Part shown: piece after piece, positions 33,157-45,309 of the stretch
Layout of the letters: every line of letters starts with the position of its first letter
Numbering within the stretch: position 1 is the first letter of the stretch
Source: Pictodentalium vernedei
Taxonomy: Eukaryota > Mollusca > Scaphopoda > Dentaliida > Dentaliidae
Assembly: GCA_031216915.1 (NCBI GenBank)
Contig: CM062297.1
Span: 530,866,971 to 530,930,970 of the forward strand
Reading direction: 5' to 3'
DNA: 64,000 nucleotides
Notes under the pieces: generated by a model
What the model was told of the DNA's origin: nothing
The model's input: only the letters and a program-made list of their open reading frames with translations
Database searches by the model: none
Translations under genes and position numbers: made by a program

Positions 33157-36100
33157 TTAGCTTAACTTGACATAGTCAAGATAAGCTATTGCCATCACGC
33201 GTGCGGAAGGTTAGTCTGTGAGTGTGAGTCTGTTAGTCTGTGAGTCTGTGACGTCTGTTCACATTTTCCTTTAGCATGGGCTACACCCCGCAGTTCTTGT
33301 CTGATCATCGCGAAATTTCATATGCAGGTTTGGGGTGATGTCTAGATGAGAACGTCCCCTTTTGGTCGCGAGCGGGCAACCGGTATGGCTGCCCGAGCCC
33401 AAAACCCCAAAACCATTAGCACAGTCTACAGGTCGTATTTATGAAGGGATTTCATTGTAACTTGGTAGGATGCCCTGTATAATGCCTAGGTGAGAACGTC
33501 CCCTTTTGGGCATGATCTATCAACCGTGATGGCTGCCCAAGCCCAAAACCCAAAAACTTTTAGCACAGTCTGCAGATCATGTTTAATGTGGAGGGATTTC
33601 ATTGTAACTTGGTAGGGTGACCCTTATGATGTCTAGGTGAGAATTTCCCCATTTGGGCATGATCTGCCAACCGTGACGACTGCCCGAGCCCAAAACCCAA
33701 AAACCTTTATCACAGTCTACAGGTCATATTGAGGAATTTCATTGTAACTTGGTGGGTTGACTTCATACAATGTCTAGATGAGAAAGTCACCTTTTGGACG
33801 TGATTGGGCAACTGTGACGGCTACAGGGGCCCGAAGCCCGAAAACCTTTAGCACAGTCTAGAGGTCATATTTATGAAGGGATTTCATTGTAACTTGGTGG
33901 GGCGCGGTGGCTCAGTTGGTAGAGGTGCAGGCTGCAAGCCGAGAGGTCCTCGGTTCGAATCCCACCTGCGGCAACCGCGTTGTGTCCTTGGGCAAGACAC
34001 TTCACCCCGATTGCCTACATGGGGGCACGATGATGCTGTGTACTGAGGCGTACTGCACGTCGATGGTGCGCATGTCTTCAACCAATCTAACCCTGCCTGT
34101 GCTGCGGTGCAGAGTTCAGAGTTACGATGTTGGAGAGCTGACAGCTGCTCGTCGTTGCTCGGTGGTTCTCTCCGGGTACTCCGGCTTCCTCCACCCGTAA
34201 AACTGTCACGGTCACGATTAGCCATTGTGCATAAGTATGTGACCTTAAACACCAATAAATAATAATAAATAAATAAATTGTAACTTGGTAGGATGACTCC
34301 AAATAATGTCTAGATGAGAACGTCCCATTTTGATCGTGATCATGCAGCCTTGATGGGTGCCCGAGCCCAAAAACCTTTAGCATAGGCAAAAGGTCATATT
34401 TATGGAAGGATTTCATTGTAACCTGTTAGGTTGACTCCATTTTATGCCTAGATGATGACATCCCCTTTTGGACGTGATTGGTCAGTTGTGATGGCTACAA
34501 GTGTGCGAAGCCCGAAAACCTTGAGCACAGTCTGCAGGTCATAATTATGAAGGGATTTCATTGTAACTTCTTAGGATCACTCCAGATGAGATTGTCCGCA
34601 GTGGTTGCGATCATTCTGCTATGATGGCTGCCCGAGCCCGAAGCCCGAAAACCTTTAGCACAGTCTACAGGTCATATTTATGAAGGGATTTCATTGTAAC
34701 TTGGTAGGTTAACTTCATATAATGTCTAGATGAGAACGTCCCCTTTTGGACATGATTGGGCAACTGTGACGGCTAAAGGTGCCCGAAGCCCTAAAACTTT
34801 TAGCACAGTCTACAGGTCATATTTATGAGGGGATTTCATTGTAACTTGGTAGGATGACTCCAAATAATATCTAGATGAGAACGTCCCATTTTGGCCGTGA
34901 TCATTCAGCCTTGATGGGTGCCCGAGCCCAAAAACCTTTAGCATAGGCAAAAGGTTATATTTATAGAAGGATTTCATTGTAACCTGTTAGGTTGACTCCA
35001 TATAATGCTTAAATGATGACATCCCCTTTTGGTCGTGTTTGGTCAGCTGTGATGTCTACATGTGTCCGAAGCCCGAAAACCTTGAGCACAGTCTACAGGT
35101 CATATTTATAAAGGGATTTCATTGTAACTTCGCAGGATCACTCCAGATGATGCCCAGATGAGATTGTACCCTTTGGTTGCGATCATTCAACCAAGATGGC
35201 TGCCCGAGCCCGAAGCCCGAAAACCTTTAGCACAGTCTACAGGTCATATTTATGAAGGGATTTCATTGTAACTTGGTAGGTTGACTTCATATAATGTCTA
35301 GATGAGAATGTCCCCTTTTGGGCACGATTAGGCAACTGTGACGGCTTCAGGGGCCCAAAGCCCGAAAACCAATAGAACAGTCTACAGGTCATAATTATGA
35401 AGGGATTTCATTGTAGCTTGGTAGGATGACTCCAAATAATGTCCAGATGAGAACGTCCCCTTTTGGTCACGATTATTCAGCCTTGATGGCTGCCCGAGCC
35501 CAAAAACCTTTTGCATGTCTGTAGGTCGTATTTATGAAAGGATTTCATTGTAACTTGTTGGTTGACTCCATGTAATGCCTAGATGAAGACATCCCATTTT
35601 TGTTGTGGTTGGTCAACTGTGATGGCTACAGGTGCCTGAAGCCCGAAAATCTTGAGCACAGTCTACAAGTCATATTGATGAAGGGATTTCATTGTAACTT
35701 CATAGGATCACTCCAGATGATGTCCAGATGAGAATGTCCCCTTTTGGTTGCGATCATTCAACCATGATGGCTGCCCAAGCCTAAAGCCCGAAAACCTTTA
35801 GCACAATCTTCAGATCATATTTATGAAGGGATTTCATTGTAACTTGGTAGGTCGACTTCATGTAATGTCTAGATGAGAACAGCCCCTTTTGGACACGATT
35901 AGGCAACTGTGTTGGCTACAGGGCCCCAAAGCCCAAAAATCTTTAGCACAGTCTACAGGTGATATTTATGAAGGGATTTCATTGTACCTTGGTAGGATGA
36001 CTCTAAATAATGTCTAGATGAGAACGTCCCCTTTTGGTCGCGATCATTCAGCCTTGATGGCTGCCCGAACCCAAAACCCCAAAACCTTTAGCATAGTCTA

Positions 36101-36870
36101 TTGGTCATATTTATGGAAGGACTTCATTGTAACCCGTAAGTTTGACTCCATGTAATGCCTAGATGATGACATCCCCTTTTGGTCGTGAGTGGTCAACTGT
36201 GACGGCTTTAGGGGCCCGAAGCCCAAAAACCTTGAGCACAGTCTACAGGTCATATTTATGAAGGGATTTCATTGTAACTTTGTAGGATCACTCCAGATGA
36301 TGCCCATATGAGAATATCCCCTTTTGGTTGCGATCATTCAACCATGATGGCTGCCAGAGCCCAAAGCCCAAAAACCTTTAGCACAGTCTACAGATCATAT
36401 TTATTAAGGGATTTCATTGTAACTTGGTAGGTTGACTTCATATAATGTCTAGATGAGAATGTCCCCTTTGGACGCAATTGGGAAACTGACGGCTACAGGG
36501 GCCCGAACCCCGAAAACCTTTAGCACGGTCTGCAGGCCATATTTATGAAGGGATTTTAATGTAACTTGATAGGATGACTCGTTTTGGAATAATTTCACTG
36601 TAACTTGGTAACTTTTGTTGATATACATTAACTGTGAGGGCCACATACATTAACTGTGAGGTCATATTAGCCCACCCCTCAGCTCTTTAGTACAGTGTAC
36701 ACCTCATATTATTTTTATCATAAACATAGCATACAGGGAACAGAAATGAACATATTCCCAATTATCACAATTCTTGTCTTATTTCATAATCCTTTCATAA
36801 ACATTGAACATTATCCTTTTTATCAAACACAACACACAAGTTAAGCTACAGTGTCATTGACACTTTCATT
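33157..36870 (+). mobile_element. HINE/Helentron-like element E5 with a higher-order satellite core
   Basis: Same ends as E4: AGCTTAACTTGA (33,159), AAGTTAAGCT (36,838-36,847), AGTGTCATTGACACT (36,850-36,864), TTCATT. The core is 145-bp monomers, in A-B-C-D order from about 34,285 on. SINE S4 interrupts one monomer. The interrupted neighbour sequence supplies an approximate empty site (TGATTTATACAAGAG, near 32,981). Confidence 0.85.
33899..34276 (+). mobile_element. tRNA-derived SINE, copy S4
   Basis: 378 bp, differing from S2 by one visible substitution outside the tail (GGGAGCACG against GGGGGCACG). Tail of AAT/AAAT repeats. Target-site duplication ATTGTAACTTGGT at 33,886-33,898 and 34,277-34,289, a phrase taken from the E5 monomer. 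A young insertion. Confidence 0.97.
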
Positions 36871-37134
36871 ACAAGAGTTATGGACCATTTCGACTTACAA
36901 GAAATTGCTTATTTCGTCAACATTCTCGTTACCTTACTTTATTTCTGCTTGTTTGACCTCAACCAAATTTGGCATGTGACTCAATTATACCAAACTGCAA
37001 GTTAGGTTTGAACTGGGGTTTAGTACAAATTTTGCATGAGGTTTGGACCTTTTCTGACTTAGGGCATTTTCAAGTTGGATCATTTCTCGATGGGCGTATT
37101 ATGCCAAGCCAGGGGTACCTCTTGTTCATTGTGA
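36871..37134 (+). mobile_element. Minisatellite element fragment, right part (host of E5)
   Basis: Resumes at ACAAGAGTTATGGACC, colinear with the unit at 32,983-33,030. It ends near 37,134 with GCCAAGCCAGGGGTACCTCTTGTT, resembling the 3' ends of E1, E2 and E7 but with a poor hairpin. Confidence 0.6.
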
Positions 37135-37459
37135 GTTCTGTCCCTTTTTGACGTGAAATTCTTCACACATTATGTTCTGCATATTAACTTTTGATTGCTT
37201 TATTCAGTTACGTAATGTTTGACATGCAAATATGTAATTTTACATGTATTAGAAAAATGTATAGGTCCTTTATGACTACAACATTGAAGCTTTGAAACAG
37301 TATTGATTGATTGATTTATTTATTTTGCAGCATAAGAATATACAAGATAACAATAAAACAGGTTATAGTTGAACGTGCTGCAAGGAAATGGCATAGCCTG
37401 AGAGGCTGTCTTCCTGCCATTCCCTTTTGACGAAAAGTATATTCTTGACAGCAAGATTT

Positions 37460-38030
37460 GTGTTGATGGCTCATTAGGTTTAGTGATGGAACCTCTTCTT
37501 GGAAAGATACTATGGGGTATAGTAAACAGTTTGTGAAAGAAACGCTACCAATGTACGTGTGGGCATATCAACCCCTCGAACATAGGCCCGCAAACCGTTG
37601 GATATGACCAACCCCCATGACCGAAAACTCATCGCCAGTGCCCGTGGCCTATATTCGCCAGTTATTAGAAACTTGTCGGATAGAGAATTCACCACTGATA
37701 CCTCTGTAGCGTCCTCCCTCACCATTCTACAAGGATGTAGACAAAGGATACGACTTTTTTGTTTAGTATGATAATTAATACAATAAGTAATACACTAATA
37801 CACTAAGCAACAATTCGGTAAGGGCTATACGGTAAGGGCTATAGTTTCTATCATTGGCACATTAGGTTTAGTGATAGAACCTCTTTTGGAATAATATTAT
37901 GGTGGATAGTAAACGGTTTGTGAGAGAAATGCTACCAATGTACGAGAGGTCAAATCAACCCCCCCGAACATTGATAACAAATGGTGTCGATGGGCCACCA
38001 GTCCGTGAACCGTTGGATAAGACATTGCAG
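37460..38030 (+). repeat. Two diverged direct repeats of about 170 bp
   Basis: CATTAGGTTTAGTGAT with GAACCTCTT, GATAGTAAACGGTTTGTGA and GCTACCAATGTACG occur near 37,466-37,640 and 37,860-38,030. The second has a short open stretch, but I cannot identify a protein. Origin unknown. Confidence 0.7.
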
Positions 38031-38300
38031 ATACATGTGAATTTGTGCAATGTTTTTATTGCTCATACCTGCACACACAAATATATGAACATTCTTGTAG
38101 ACACACATAATTCTCATCCACCACACATCCACTCACATCTTTATATACCATATCTATTTTCTCCTCCCCTCCACACACAAGCAAATATGAGCTTTTTATT
38201 TTTAATTTCTTATGCAGGTGCTCTTAAAAATTATTTCAGGTTTCAGGTAATGACTAAACATATATTTAAAACTGAGATGCTTGAACATTTGTCTTTACAG

Positions 38301-38397
38301 ATGGAGAAACTGGATTATCCGAGGCATATTCACATGGGTGATGCTGTTTGGATTTGCTTTTATCATATATTTAGGACCATTAGCATTGGTGCTACTG
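38301..38397 (+). CDS. Cds: Phosphatidate cytidylyltransferase, exon with first transmembrane segment
   Basis: 97-bp exon after TTTGTCTTTACAG, with a strong donor GTAAGT at 38,398; phase 2 in, phase 0 out. It reads [18 protein letters not shown], then [15 protein letters not shown]-x-N-W-x-x-RG followed by a hydrophobic helix with an IIY-x-G core is the signature start of the membrane domain in animal CDS1/CDS2. The length and edges fit an exon ending just before the conserved QxKCFHE-type block, which was not found in the window. A longer open frame over this stretch is in another frame and is not the gene. Confidence 0.9.
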
Positions 38398-39403
38398 GTA
38401 AGTTTTATTTATTTATTGAGGTTTAACAACACGTTCAACAACCAGGGCCATATCATGTCAGACTTTTTGCATCATAGTCCTGTCAAATACATCAAATATC
38501 ACCCAACCTAGAAAAAAATGGAACAGAATTGATTTGTATATGTTTCATTAGAAAAACATATTGGCTACAACATAGTTAAAGTCGAAGTTGAAGGCATCAT
38601 GCAAAACCTGCTTTTTGGGGGGCATCCCAGTGACTCGATTTAGTCACGCATGATTTTGGGGGAGATAGGGGACCCGGAAGTAGAAATTAAAATTACTCGA
38701 TTTGCAATCTCCAAAACTCACCAAGTTATATAACAGTGTAGACAGGAATAATTGTTGCATAAATGCAGTGCTGATCCTGTCTTCTGAGCTGCCTGGTACA
38801 AAGGACAAAGGTGAAAAGGTCAAATGAGACCACTGGATGAGAAAACTCTAACTGAAAACATTTGATTGTCTGTTCTATAATTTTGGTATTCAACTGAAAT
38901 GGGTAAATATGGAGTATTCTTTTCATTTATTGAAGAAAAATCACAACCAAACTGACCACTAAAATACACAAAATTTTATCATTGATCAGTTGTCTAAATG
39001 CAGTCACCACCCAAATATTTTCTGCCCACACTGTTTGGTCATAACATGTGCCGAAAAAGCCATTTTTTTTGTATAGATGCTTGGAGTGTTGGTTTTCCAA
39101 CTTTTTAGATAAGATTAGAGAATATATCATATGCGCTTTGATTAGTTAACTTTTTGAAACAAGCAATATGGCACCATCATCAGGGTGATAGCCGAAATGA
39201 GACATGGCTTGACAGATGTTGAATTACAACACAATTATCTGAAATTTTGATAACCACGAGCTGGGGTATTTACTCCTTGGAAAATTTCAATTCTTCTCAG
39301 TCAGTTTCCATCGATGTTTGCTGGGCATTTTTCACAGCTCACTTCTCTTATGAACCACACAGTGGCCTGCTTTCCAGACTGACCATACAACTGCACCATT
39401 TTT

Positions 39404-39924
39404 AGGTGAACTTGACATCAAGTACAAGCTATTGGGATGGGCTGTGATCTGTCCATAGGTCTGTCCATTTCTCTATTTCTTTAACACACCCTACAGGCCA
39501 CAGCTCTCGCCCGATCAGTTCCAAATTTCATATGTGGCTTCAGGGCAATGTCTAGATGGGAGGTATTGAATTTTTCTGAATTTTGTTGAAAAACATGGCC
39601 ACCAGTGGCCATCTTAGATTTGGCATATAAATTGTCAACAATTCCATTGGCGTGCCCTACAGCCGAATCTCTCACCAGATCTTTTTCAAATTTCATATAT
39701 AGCTTTGGTGTTATGTCTAGATGAGAGCTATCAAATTTTTCTGAATTTCATTGAAAAACATGGCCGCCAGTGGCCATCTTGGATTTGGCATATGAATCGT
39801 CAATTCTATTAGCACAACCTACAGGTCACATCTCTCACCTAATCTTTTTCAAATTTCGTATGTAGCTTTCGTGTGATGTCTTGATTGGAGCTATTGAATT
39901 TTTCTGAATTTCATTGGAAAATAT
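39404..39924 (+). mobile_element. Minisatellite element fragment (5' end), truncated by D3
   Basis: 5' arm AGGTGAACTTGACATCAAGT, then monomers of about 175 bp carrying ATGTCTAGATG, TTTTTCTGAATTT and GGCCATCTTNGATTTGGC. It stops where D3 begins at about 39,925; no 3' end was found. Confidence 0.65.
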
Positions 39925-40422
39925 GAAAAATTTAAAGTAATTTGTATATTGTTTACACTTACCAATAGCCCAGACTTAGCTTAGCTGGTGCAACCTCAAA
40001 AATATCAAGGGCCAAACACAAATTTTGAACCCCCCCAAACTGCAAAATTTGCATACAAATCTGAAATTTGAAAGTCTTATCTGGTCCTCCATACCTTTTG
40101 TACTGCGCATGCGCCGTAACCCGGAAGAGACTGGAATTAGTGCCAAGCATCATTCTTCCTAGTTGTACATGCTAAATGTTATATTGGAGGTATGAGTGCC
40201 CATTCATCCCCGTCTGGGCCATTTGTAAATGTTTAAATGTAAAAAATGTACAAATTACTTTAAATTTTTCGTATTTTTATACTAGAACCAATGGCCCAGA
40301 CATAGCTGAATAGTAAAAAGGCTGGAGGGCCTAGGACTTTAAAGGAAACAATAATAACTCTTACTCAGGGATGTAAGTTTTCTGTTTTTTGACGGAATTC
40401 TGTTCCGTTTTGAAAATTCTAT
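39925..40422 (-). mobile_element. DIRS right-end fragment D3 (minus orientation)
   Basis: Reading leftward gives a DIRS right end: inverted terminal repeat sequence at 39,925-40,150 and an internal complementary region at about 40,214-40,308. Sequence past about 40,340 (GGAGGGCCTAGGACTT) matches the stretch before the ICR of D2. It abuts the left end of D4 and has diverged from the other copies. No coding. Confidence 0.75.
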
Positions 40423-41754
40423 ATTTTTATACTGTACCAATGACCCAGACATAGCTGGTGCTAACTCTTAAAATATACGGCCAAACACAAATTTTGCCCC
40501 CCAATCCCCAAAATTTGCATCTAAAACCAAAGAAAACATGTCCTGAAAGGCCCTCCACACTTCGCCCCTACTGCACATGCGCAGTGTCAAGGACGTTCCG
40601 AAATTGGCGCCATTAATCATTCTAAGTTTGGCCCTTCATCAGTTAACATCTGACTGATCTTTGTGCTTATAAATCTCAGTTTAAATGATGCCAGACACAT
40701 AAATATTAGTGAAATGGTGATTCTAAGGAGGATAGAGAAGGAGGAGAGGAAAAAAATGTGTGACAGAATATTATCAGGGCTGTAACTTAAAATTTTTTAA
40801 TGAAATTATGTTAAGTTACCTATTTTCGAGGCAGCAGCCATTTTGTTGTCATTCTGATTATTTAGTTACACTGTTTTTTAAGTGTTTTCCTCTCTCCCTG
40901 TCCTTTAAGTCCCCCCTTGCTATTCTCCCATGCTTTTGGCATAGTTTTTGTAATTATTATTACTAAATTTTCTTGGGAGTTTTAGCTGAATAACAGAATG
41001 AATTCTGTTCTTTTCCCCATGTTTACGTCTTCACCTACGGGTGGTTAGGCGTTGTGTTCTGCATCTACCATCTGATGTTCTGCAGTTTCTTCCCTGGAAG
41101 TCTCTGTTTTGCATCAGATAGTGTATTTTTGGTAACTGATTTCGGGCCTGGGTGCCTGGAGTCTTATTTTAGTGTTTTTACACTCATTGTTTACATTTAC
41201 AACAGCCCTCTGTGTGAGGGGGGGATTTCTGGAAAATAATATCTTGATGTTATTTTAATCATAACTAGATACATTATTATTGTTCGTAAGTGTTGAATAA
41301 ATTGTTTAAAATATTTTTAAAATTTTTGTCCACACTTAGGCTTGGGATCCATTGGGGCTCAACTTTACTTTTCAGAAACTTGGGCTGTTCTGAAAAAATA
41401 TTTTTTCAAAATATTTTGATTTCAATTATTTTTTCTATATTAATGGATCATATTATTATTATGTATTTTGATTGCCAGGGGTTAGTGCGAGTACCAGGAC
41501 TTGTTTTCTTTTCACATTGAAAGGATATTGATCAATTGTATTAAGAGGAAGTCTTCCTCTGACTTTATAATCATTCTATATGTGGTCAGTGTACTCGCAT
41601 TAACTCCTGTTCTGTATCGTATGATTTCGATGACAATATGGGAAGCGTATGTCACGGTATGTTATTGGGGATTTGGACACTCCGGTCCTTTCCCCGCAGG
41701 GTCACTCTACTTCATCAATTTCTATTTCAGACGATCAAGATTAGGGTGATGTAT

Positions 41755-43900
41755 CTGTGATGTCTTCCAACAGTGTGCCTCCGTCGTCACAATTAATGAA
41801 GGGCTAGCGGAAAAGTGCTCATGTAAATACGCCAATTGCCTAAGAGGACCCTAGTAGGTTCGACGGCCTTTGACGTCCGCTAGCTCGCCCGGTGTAGCGT
41901 CCATTCACCGAATGGTTCGGCAGCCGGGTTCGTCCGTTGCGGTCTAGAAGGAATTTTGGGGTGATGCGAGCACTATAAATTAACCTAATGCACACCCAGT
42001 GACGGCGGATCGGAGGGAGAACGGAGGAAGCCTTTTAGTCCGGTTCATAGCTCGTTCCGGTCCATCCGGACGGCAAGCGAGAGAGGCCCCTCTCTCGTTC
42101 AACAACATCTGGCCCCAGATGTTGTGGTACAAAATGTGTCGCAAGCGGAGCATACGTCCGTCGCTCGGGACGCTCCGTTGTATAGGCAGTCCGCGGAGAC
42201 TGCTAAGGCTTCCTCTTCTCGTCAGCGCACACGACCGCACCTTGGCTGCGTGACCGCCGATATATTACCAGCTTCGCCGATCAAGGATTCTTCGGCGACC
42301 AGGTCACACCATCCGGTAGCCAGGGACACGAGGCCTGCAGACTCCGGACGTTCGCATAGGAAGTGTGCGGGAGTCAACGTTCACGGAGCTTCCGGCGGCA
42401 ATGCATCGTAAGACCGCTACTGCACAGGCCTCGGGAACGGACGTGCTTTCCTTAATAGCACAGTTTATCGCAGCATCCCAGCATCAACTGAATCTGTCGC
42501 ATATATTTTATCCGATGATGCTGGGGCGGGACGCTCCGCGGAAGCGGGTACGGACGTCCGAAAGTTTCATCCGGTCCGACGGGATACCAAAAGGGATTTG
42601 GAGGATTTCGAGCTTTCCCTTTCGGAACAACATATGCTGTTGTGTATGTCATCTGACTTGGTCTTCTACAGCTTCTTTCGTCGGACCAGAATGCTGCGAT
42701 GCCGGATAAGAAACTGATAGCGTCGGTGGACTTAGAAATTTTTGGTTCGGTTCAGGGACATCGTCCCTCAGTTCCGACATAGTCCAATAATGTCACACAA
42801 ACTTTCGAATTATTGCACGACGCTATATATATTATTATTTTATGCTTGCTATAACCAAGCATTTCTGGTTTCTTGTTCGCAGAGTTATGGAGATGTCTTT
42901 CATAAGTGTGCCTCTGTCGTCATAGTTAATGAAGAGCTAGCGGCAATAAGTGCTCATGGAATATGTCTATCGCCTATGGAGTGACATTCGCTAGCTCACC
43001 CGGTGTAGCGTACATTCATCGAATGGTTCGGCTGCCGGGTTCGTCCGTTGCGGTCTAGGAAGGAGATTTGGGTGATGTGAGCACTTTAATTACTTTAGTA
43101 CTCACCCAGTGACGGCAGATTGAGGACAGATTGGAGGAAGCCTGTTAGTCCGGTTCCTGTCTTGTCCAGGTCCGTTCGGGCTGTGAGTGAGAGAGGTCCC
43201 TCTCTCGTCCAACAACATAGGGGACCGCATGTTGTGGTTCAGATATTTTACATTCGGAGCATATGTCCGTCGGTCGGGACGCTCCGTTATATTGACAGTC
43301 CGAGAGACTGTCCTTAATGCTTCCTCATCCTCACAGCAGGGCACACGACCGCACATTGGCTACGTGACCTCGAGTATCCGATCAGTTTCGTCATTCAGTG
43401 ATTCCACGGCGAATAGGTCGCGCCATCCGGTAGCCAAGGGACACGAGGCCTATACACTCCGTTCGCTCGCATATTGGTAGTATGCACGGGGTAACGATCA
43501 TGGAGCTTCCAGCGGTAATGCATCGTAAGACCGCTTCTCCTCAGGCCTCAGTGACGGACGTGCTATCCGAGTTAGCACAGTTGTTTCGCAGCATACCAGC
43601 AATTGACAGTTTCTCGGTCGAATCAGGAATTATCCGACAGCGCTGGGTCGGTGCGGTCCGCGGTTGCATCAGCTACTGACGACCGAACGCTTTATAGGGT
43701 CCGACAGGATGGCGAAAGGGATTCGAAAGATTTCAAGTTTTCCCTTTAGTAGTATCGGAAGCTGCCTTTCATATCTTCTGGCATTATCTTCCAGTGATTG
43801 TTATTTCGGACTTCATTGCTGCGATCTTGGATAAGAGACTTATAGCGTCATTGGACTCGGATTTTTCGATCGGTTCAGGGACATTGTCCCTGACTTACCG
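41755..43900 (+). pseudogene. DIRS gag-like region of D4, tandemly duplicated
   Basis: Two units with matching landmarks in order: GTGCCTCYGTCGTCA, CTAGCTCRCCCGGTGTAGCG, GGGTTCGTCCGTTGCGGTCT, paired palindromes, CGGGACGCTCCGTT, AAGACCGCT and GGACGTGCT. Short open pieces survive (for example 41,999-42,253 and 42,365-42,709), but the frame shifts between them. No enzymatic motif is expected in gag. Confidence 0.75.
42078..42125 (+). other. Paired palindromes in DIRS gag (D4, unit 1)
   Basis: Perfect palindrome CGAGAGAGGCCCCTCTCTCG (42,078-42,097) followed 4 bp later by a perfect 11-bp stem ACAACATCTGG with its complement around CC (42,102-42,125). Equivalents lie at 43,189-43,235, 49,368-49,414, 50,120-50,166, 15,959-16,005 and 16,173-16,220. 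Confidence 0.85.
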
Positions 43901-44549
43901 ACGCAGTCCAATATTGTCATTACAACATGTGTTTTATTTTTCGACGCTATATATATATATATATACAAGCCTGCTACCTAGCATGATAGTTTAGTTTCTT
44001 GTCCGCGTTGCTCATTTCTGCCATTTTATCTTTTATACGAATAGTTTATTTTGGCAGAGCAGGGCATACCGAGAGCTCTTATGCGTCTAGACGGTGTGGT
44101 TAAAGACTGCATATATTCTTTTTCGCCGTTTATGTCTTTTCCAATTTCAATGTTGGAAATGACATGATGTATAGTAGACTTAACTTAGACGCTTTATCAT
44201 ACGTAATCCGCCTTACTGAGGCGTTATCATTACGTCTTCAAGAAAAGATTTACGGGATATTATTCTCAATGTAATTTCTTTTGAGGGCAGTAGTTTGTTC
44301 ACGTATAACTCCGCCCTTCAGTGGCTGATTGGAGTTGGTTAGACGTGACGCAGCCCTAGCTACATCCACACGCGTGGATAGTAAGGTTAAGAACTCTCTC
44401 AGAGTCGCTTCGTTCTCGGAGGAGCTTCTCTTCGACGGCAACTTTTCGGCAATCCATGATTTGCTCGATTTACACGTTCTCTTGTCTATCTAGTGTTACA
44501 AGAGATTCAGACTGGGGCAAACATTCGGTGATTGACTCAGAGAGTGCCA

Positions 44550-45060
44550 CCGCAGTTGCCGGACCCGAGTGTGGCTGTTATGATGGTTGCCAGTTAAACA
44601 GATTGGGATATAATACTGATCCCTATGGATTCGAAGTGCCAGGGTCTTTGGGTTCCGCAGTCTCTTAGCAATCAGTTTTCTTCCGCGGAATAATGTTTTT
44701 TAGGCTTGCTTTATGTCATTGCATGAACATTATTCAGAAACGCATGCCCAAATCCTGTCCTTTAATTCGACAGTAGTGGCGTATCTCCGGAACCAGGGAG
44801 GCACTCTTTCGTTTCCGTTATTCAATTTAATGGAAAGAATCCGTCTGTTGGTTATAGTACACCAAGTTCTGTTTTGCTCCGTCATATTCCGGGTAGTCTG
44901 ATTGTTTTACCGGACTCCCGTTCTCTTACGGGTCGCTTGTTGCTGTCAGAATGGACTCTCAACAAACAAGTATTCAATCAGATTTGCTATCTATGGGAGC
45001 GCCCAATGATGGTTTATTTACGACACAGTTTGCTAATCAATTGCAGACGTATGTGTTAGC
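44550..45060 (+). pseudogene. DIRS RNase H and post-RNase H remnants (D4)
   Basis: TTVVAYLRNQGG-type peptide (44,770-44,810: NSTVVAYLRNQGGT) matches the RNase H domain of DIRS elements. LRHIPGSLIVLPDS, WTLNKQVFNQICYLWERP and INCRRM-type peptides follow, as in the stretch between RNase H and the recombinase. Frames are disrupted by small indels. Confidence 0.75.
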
Positions 45061-45309
45061 TTGTCCAGATCTCTGAGCTAATGTTGTTAACGCTCTATTG
45101 ATCTATAGGACGGAATGATAGGATACGCGTATCCTCCGGCGCTGTTGTTTCAGCAGGTATTGCTAAGATAAACAACCACAATACATTTCTGTTGATAGCA
45201 TCTCTATCTTCACAGAGATCATGGGTAATTTACTCTCTTGTCTACTGTGGGTCTTAACGTGAAATCTTCCTCTATGTGAGGATCTTTTTTTTTTCACTGG
45301 GTAAATCGT

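Larger units (their letters stand above)
4148..38300 (+). other. Cds: 34,153-bp intron of the phosphatidate cytidylyltransferase gene
   Basis: Donor CCAAG then GTAAAAG at 4,148; acceptor TTTGTCTTTACAG ending at 38,300; phase 2. The two flanking exons are contiguous in animal CDS proteins, so no coding exon needs to lie between. The intron is filled with DIRS, HINE-like, SINE, Penelope, pogo and MITE insertions in both orientations. Stretches where I see nothing recognisable include 5,801-5,930, 16,430-17,100, 22,000-23,400, 24,880-25,160, 29,930-30,640 and most of 37,140-38,290. Confidence 0.8.

Noticed and set aside
26170..36870. CRISPR-like or gene-family tandem array
   Set aside because: Contiguous 145-bp monomers with no spacers, in an animal genome, between transposon ends. 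These are satellite-like arrays.
37899..38426. 175-residue open frame overlapping the CDS exon
   Set aside because: It reads the exon in the wrong frame and spans both splice sites. The correct frame gives the conserved membrane segment.
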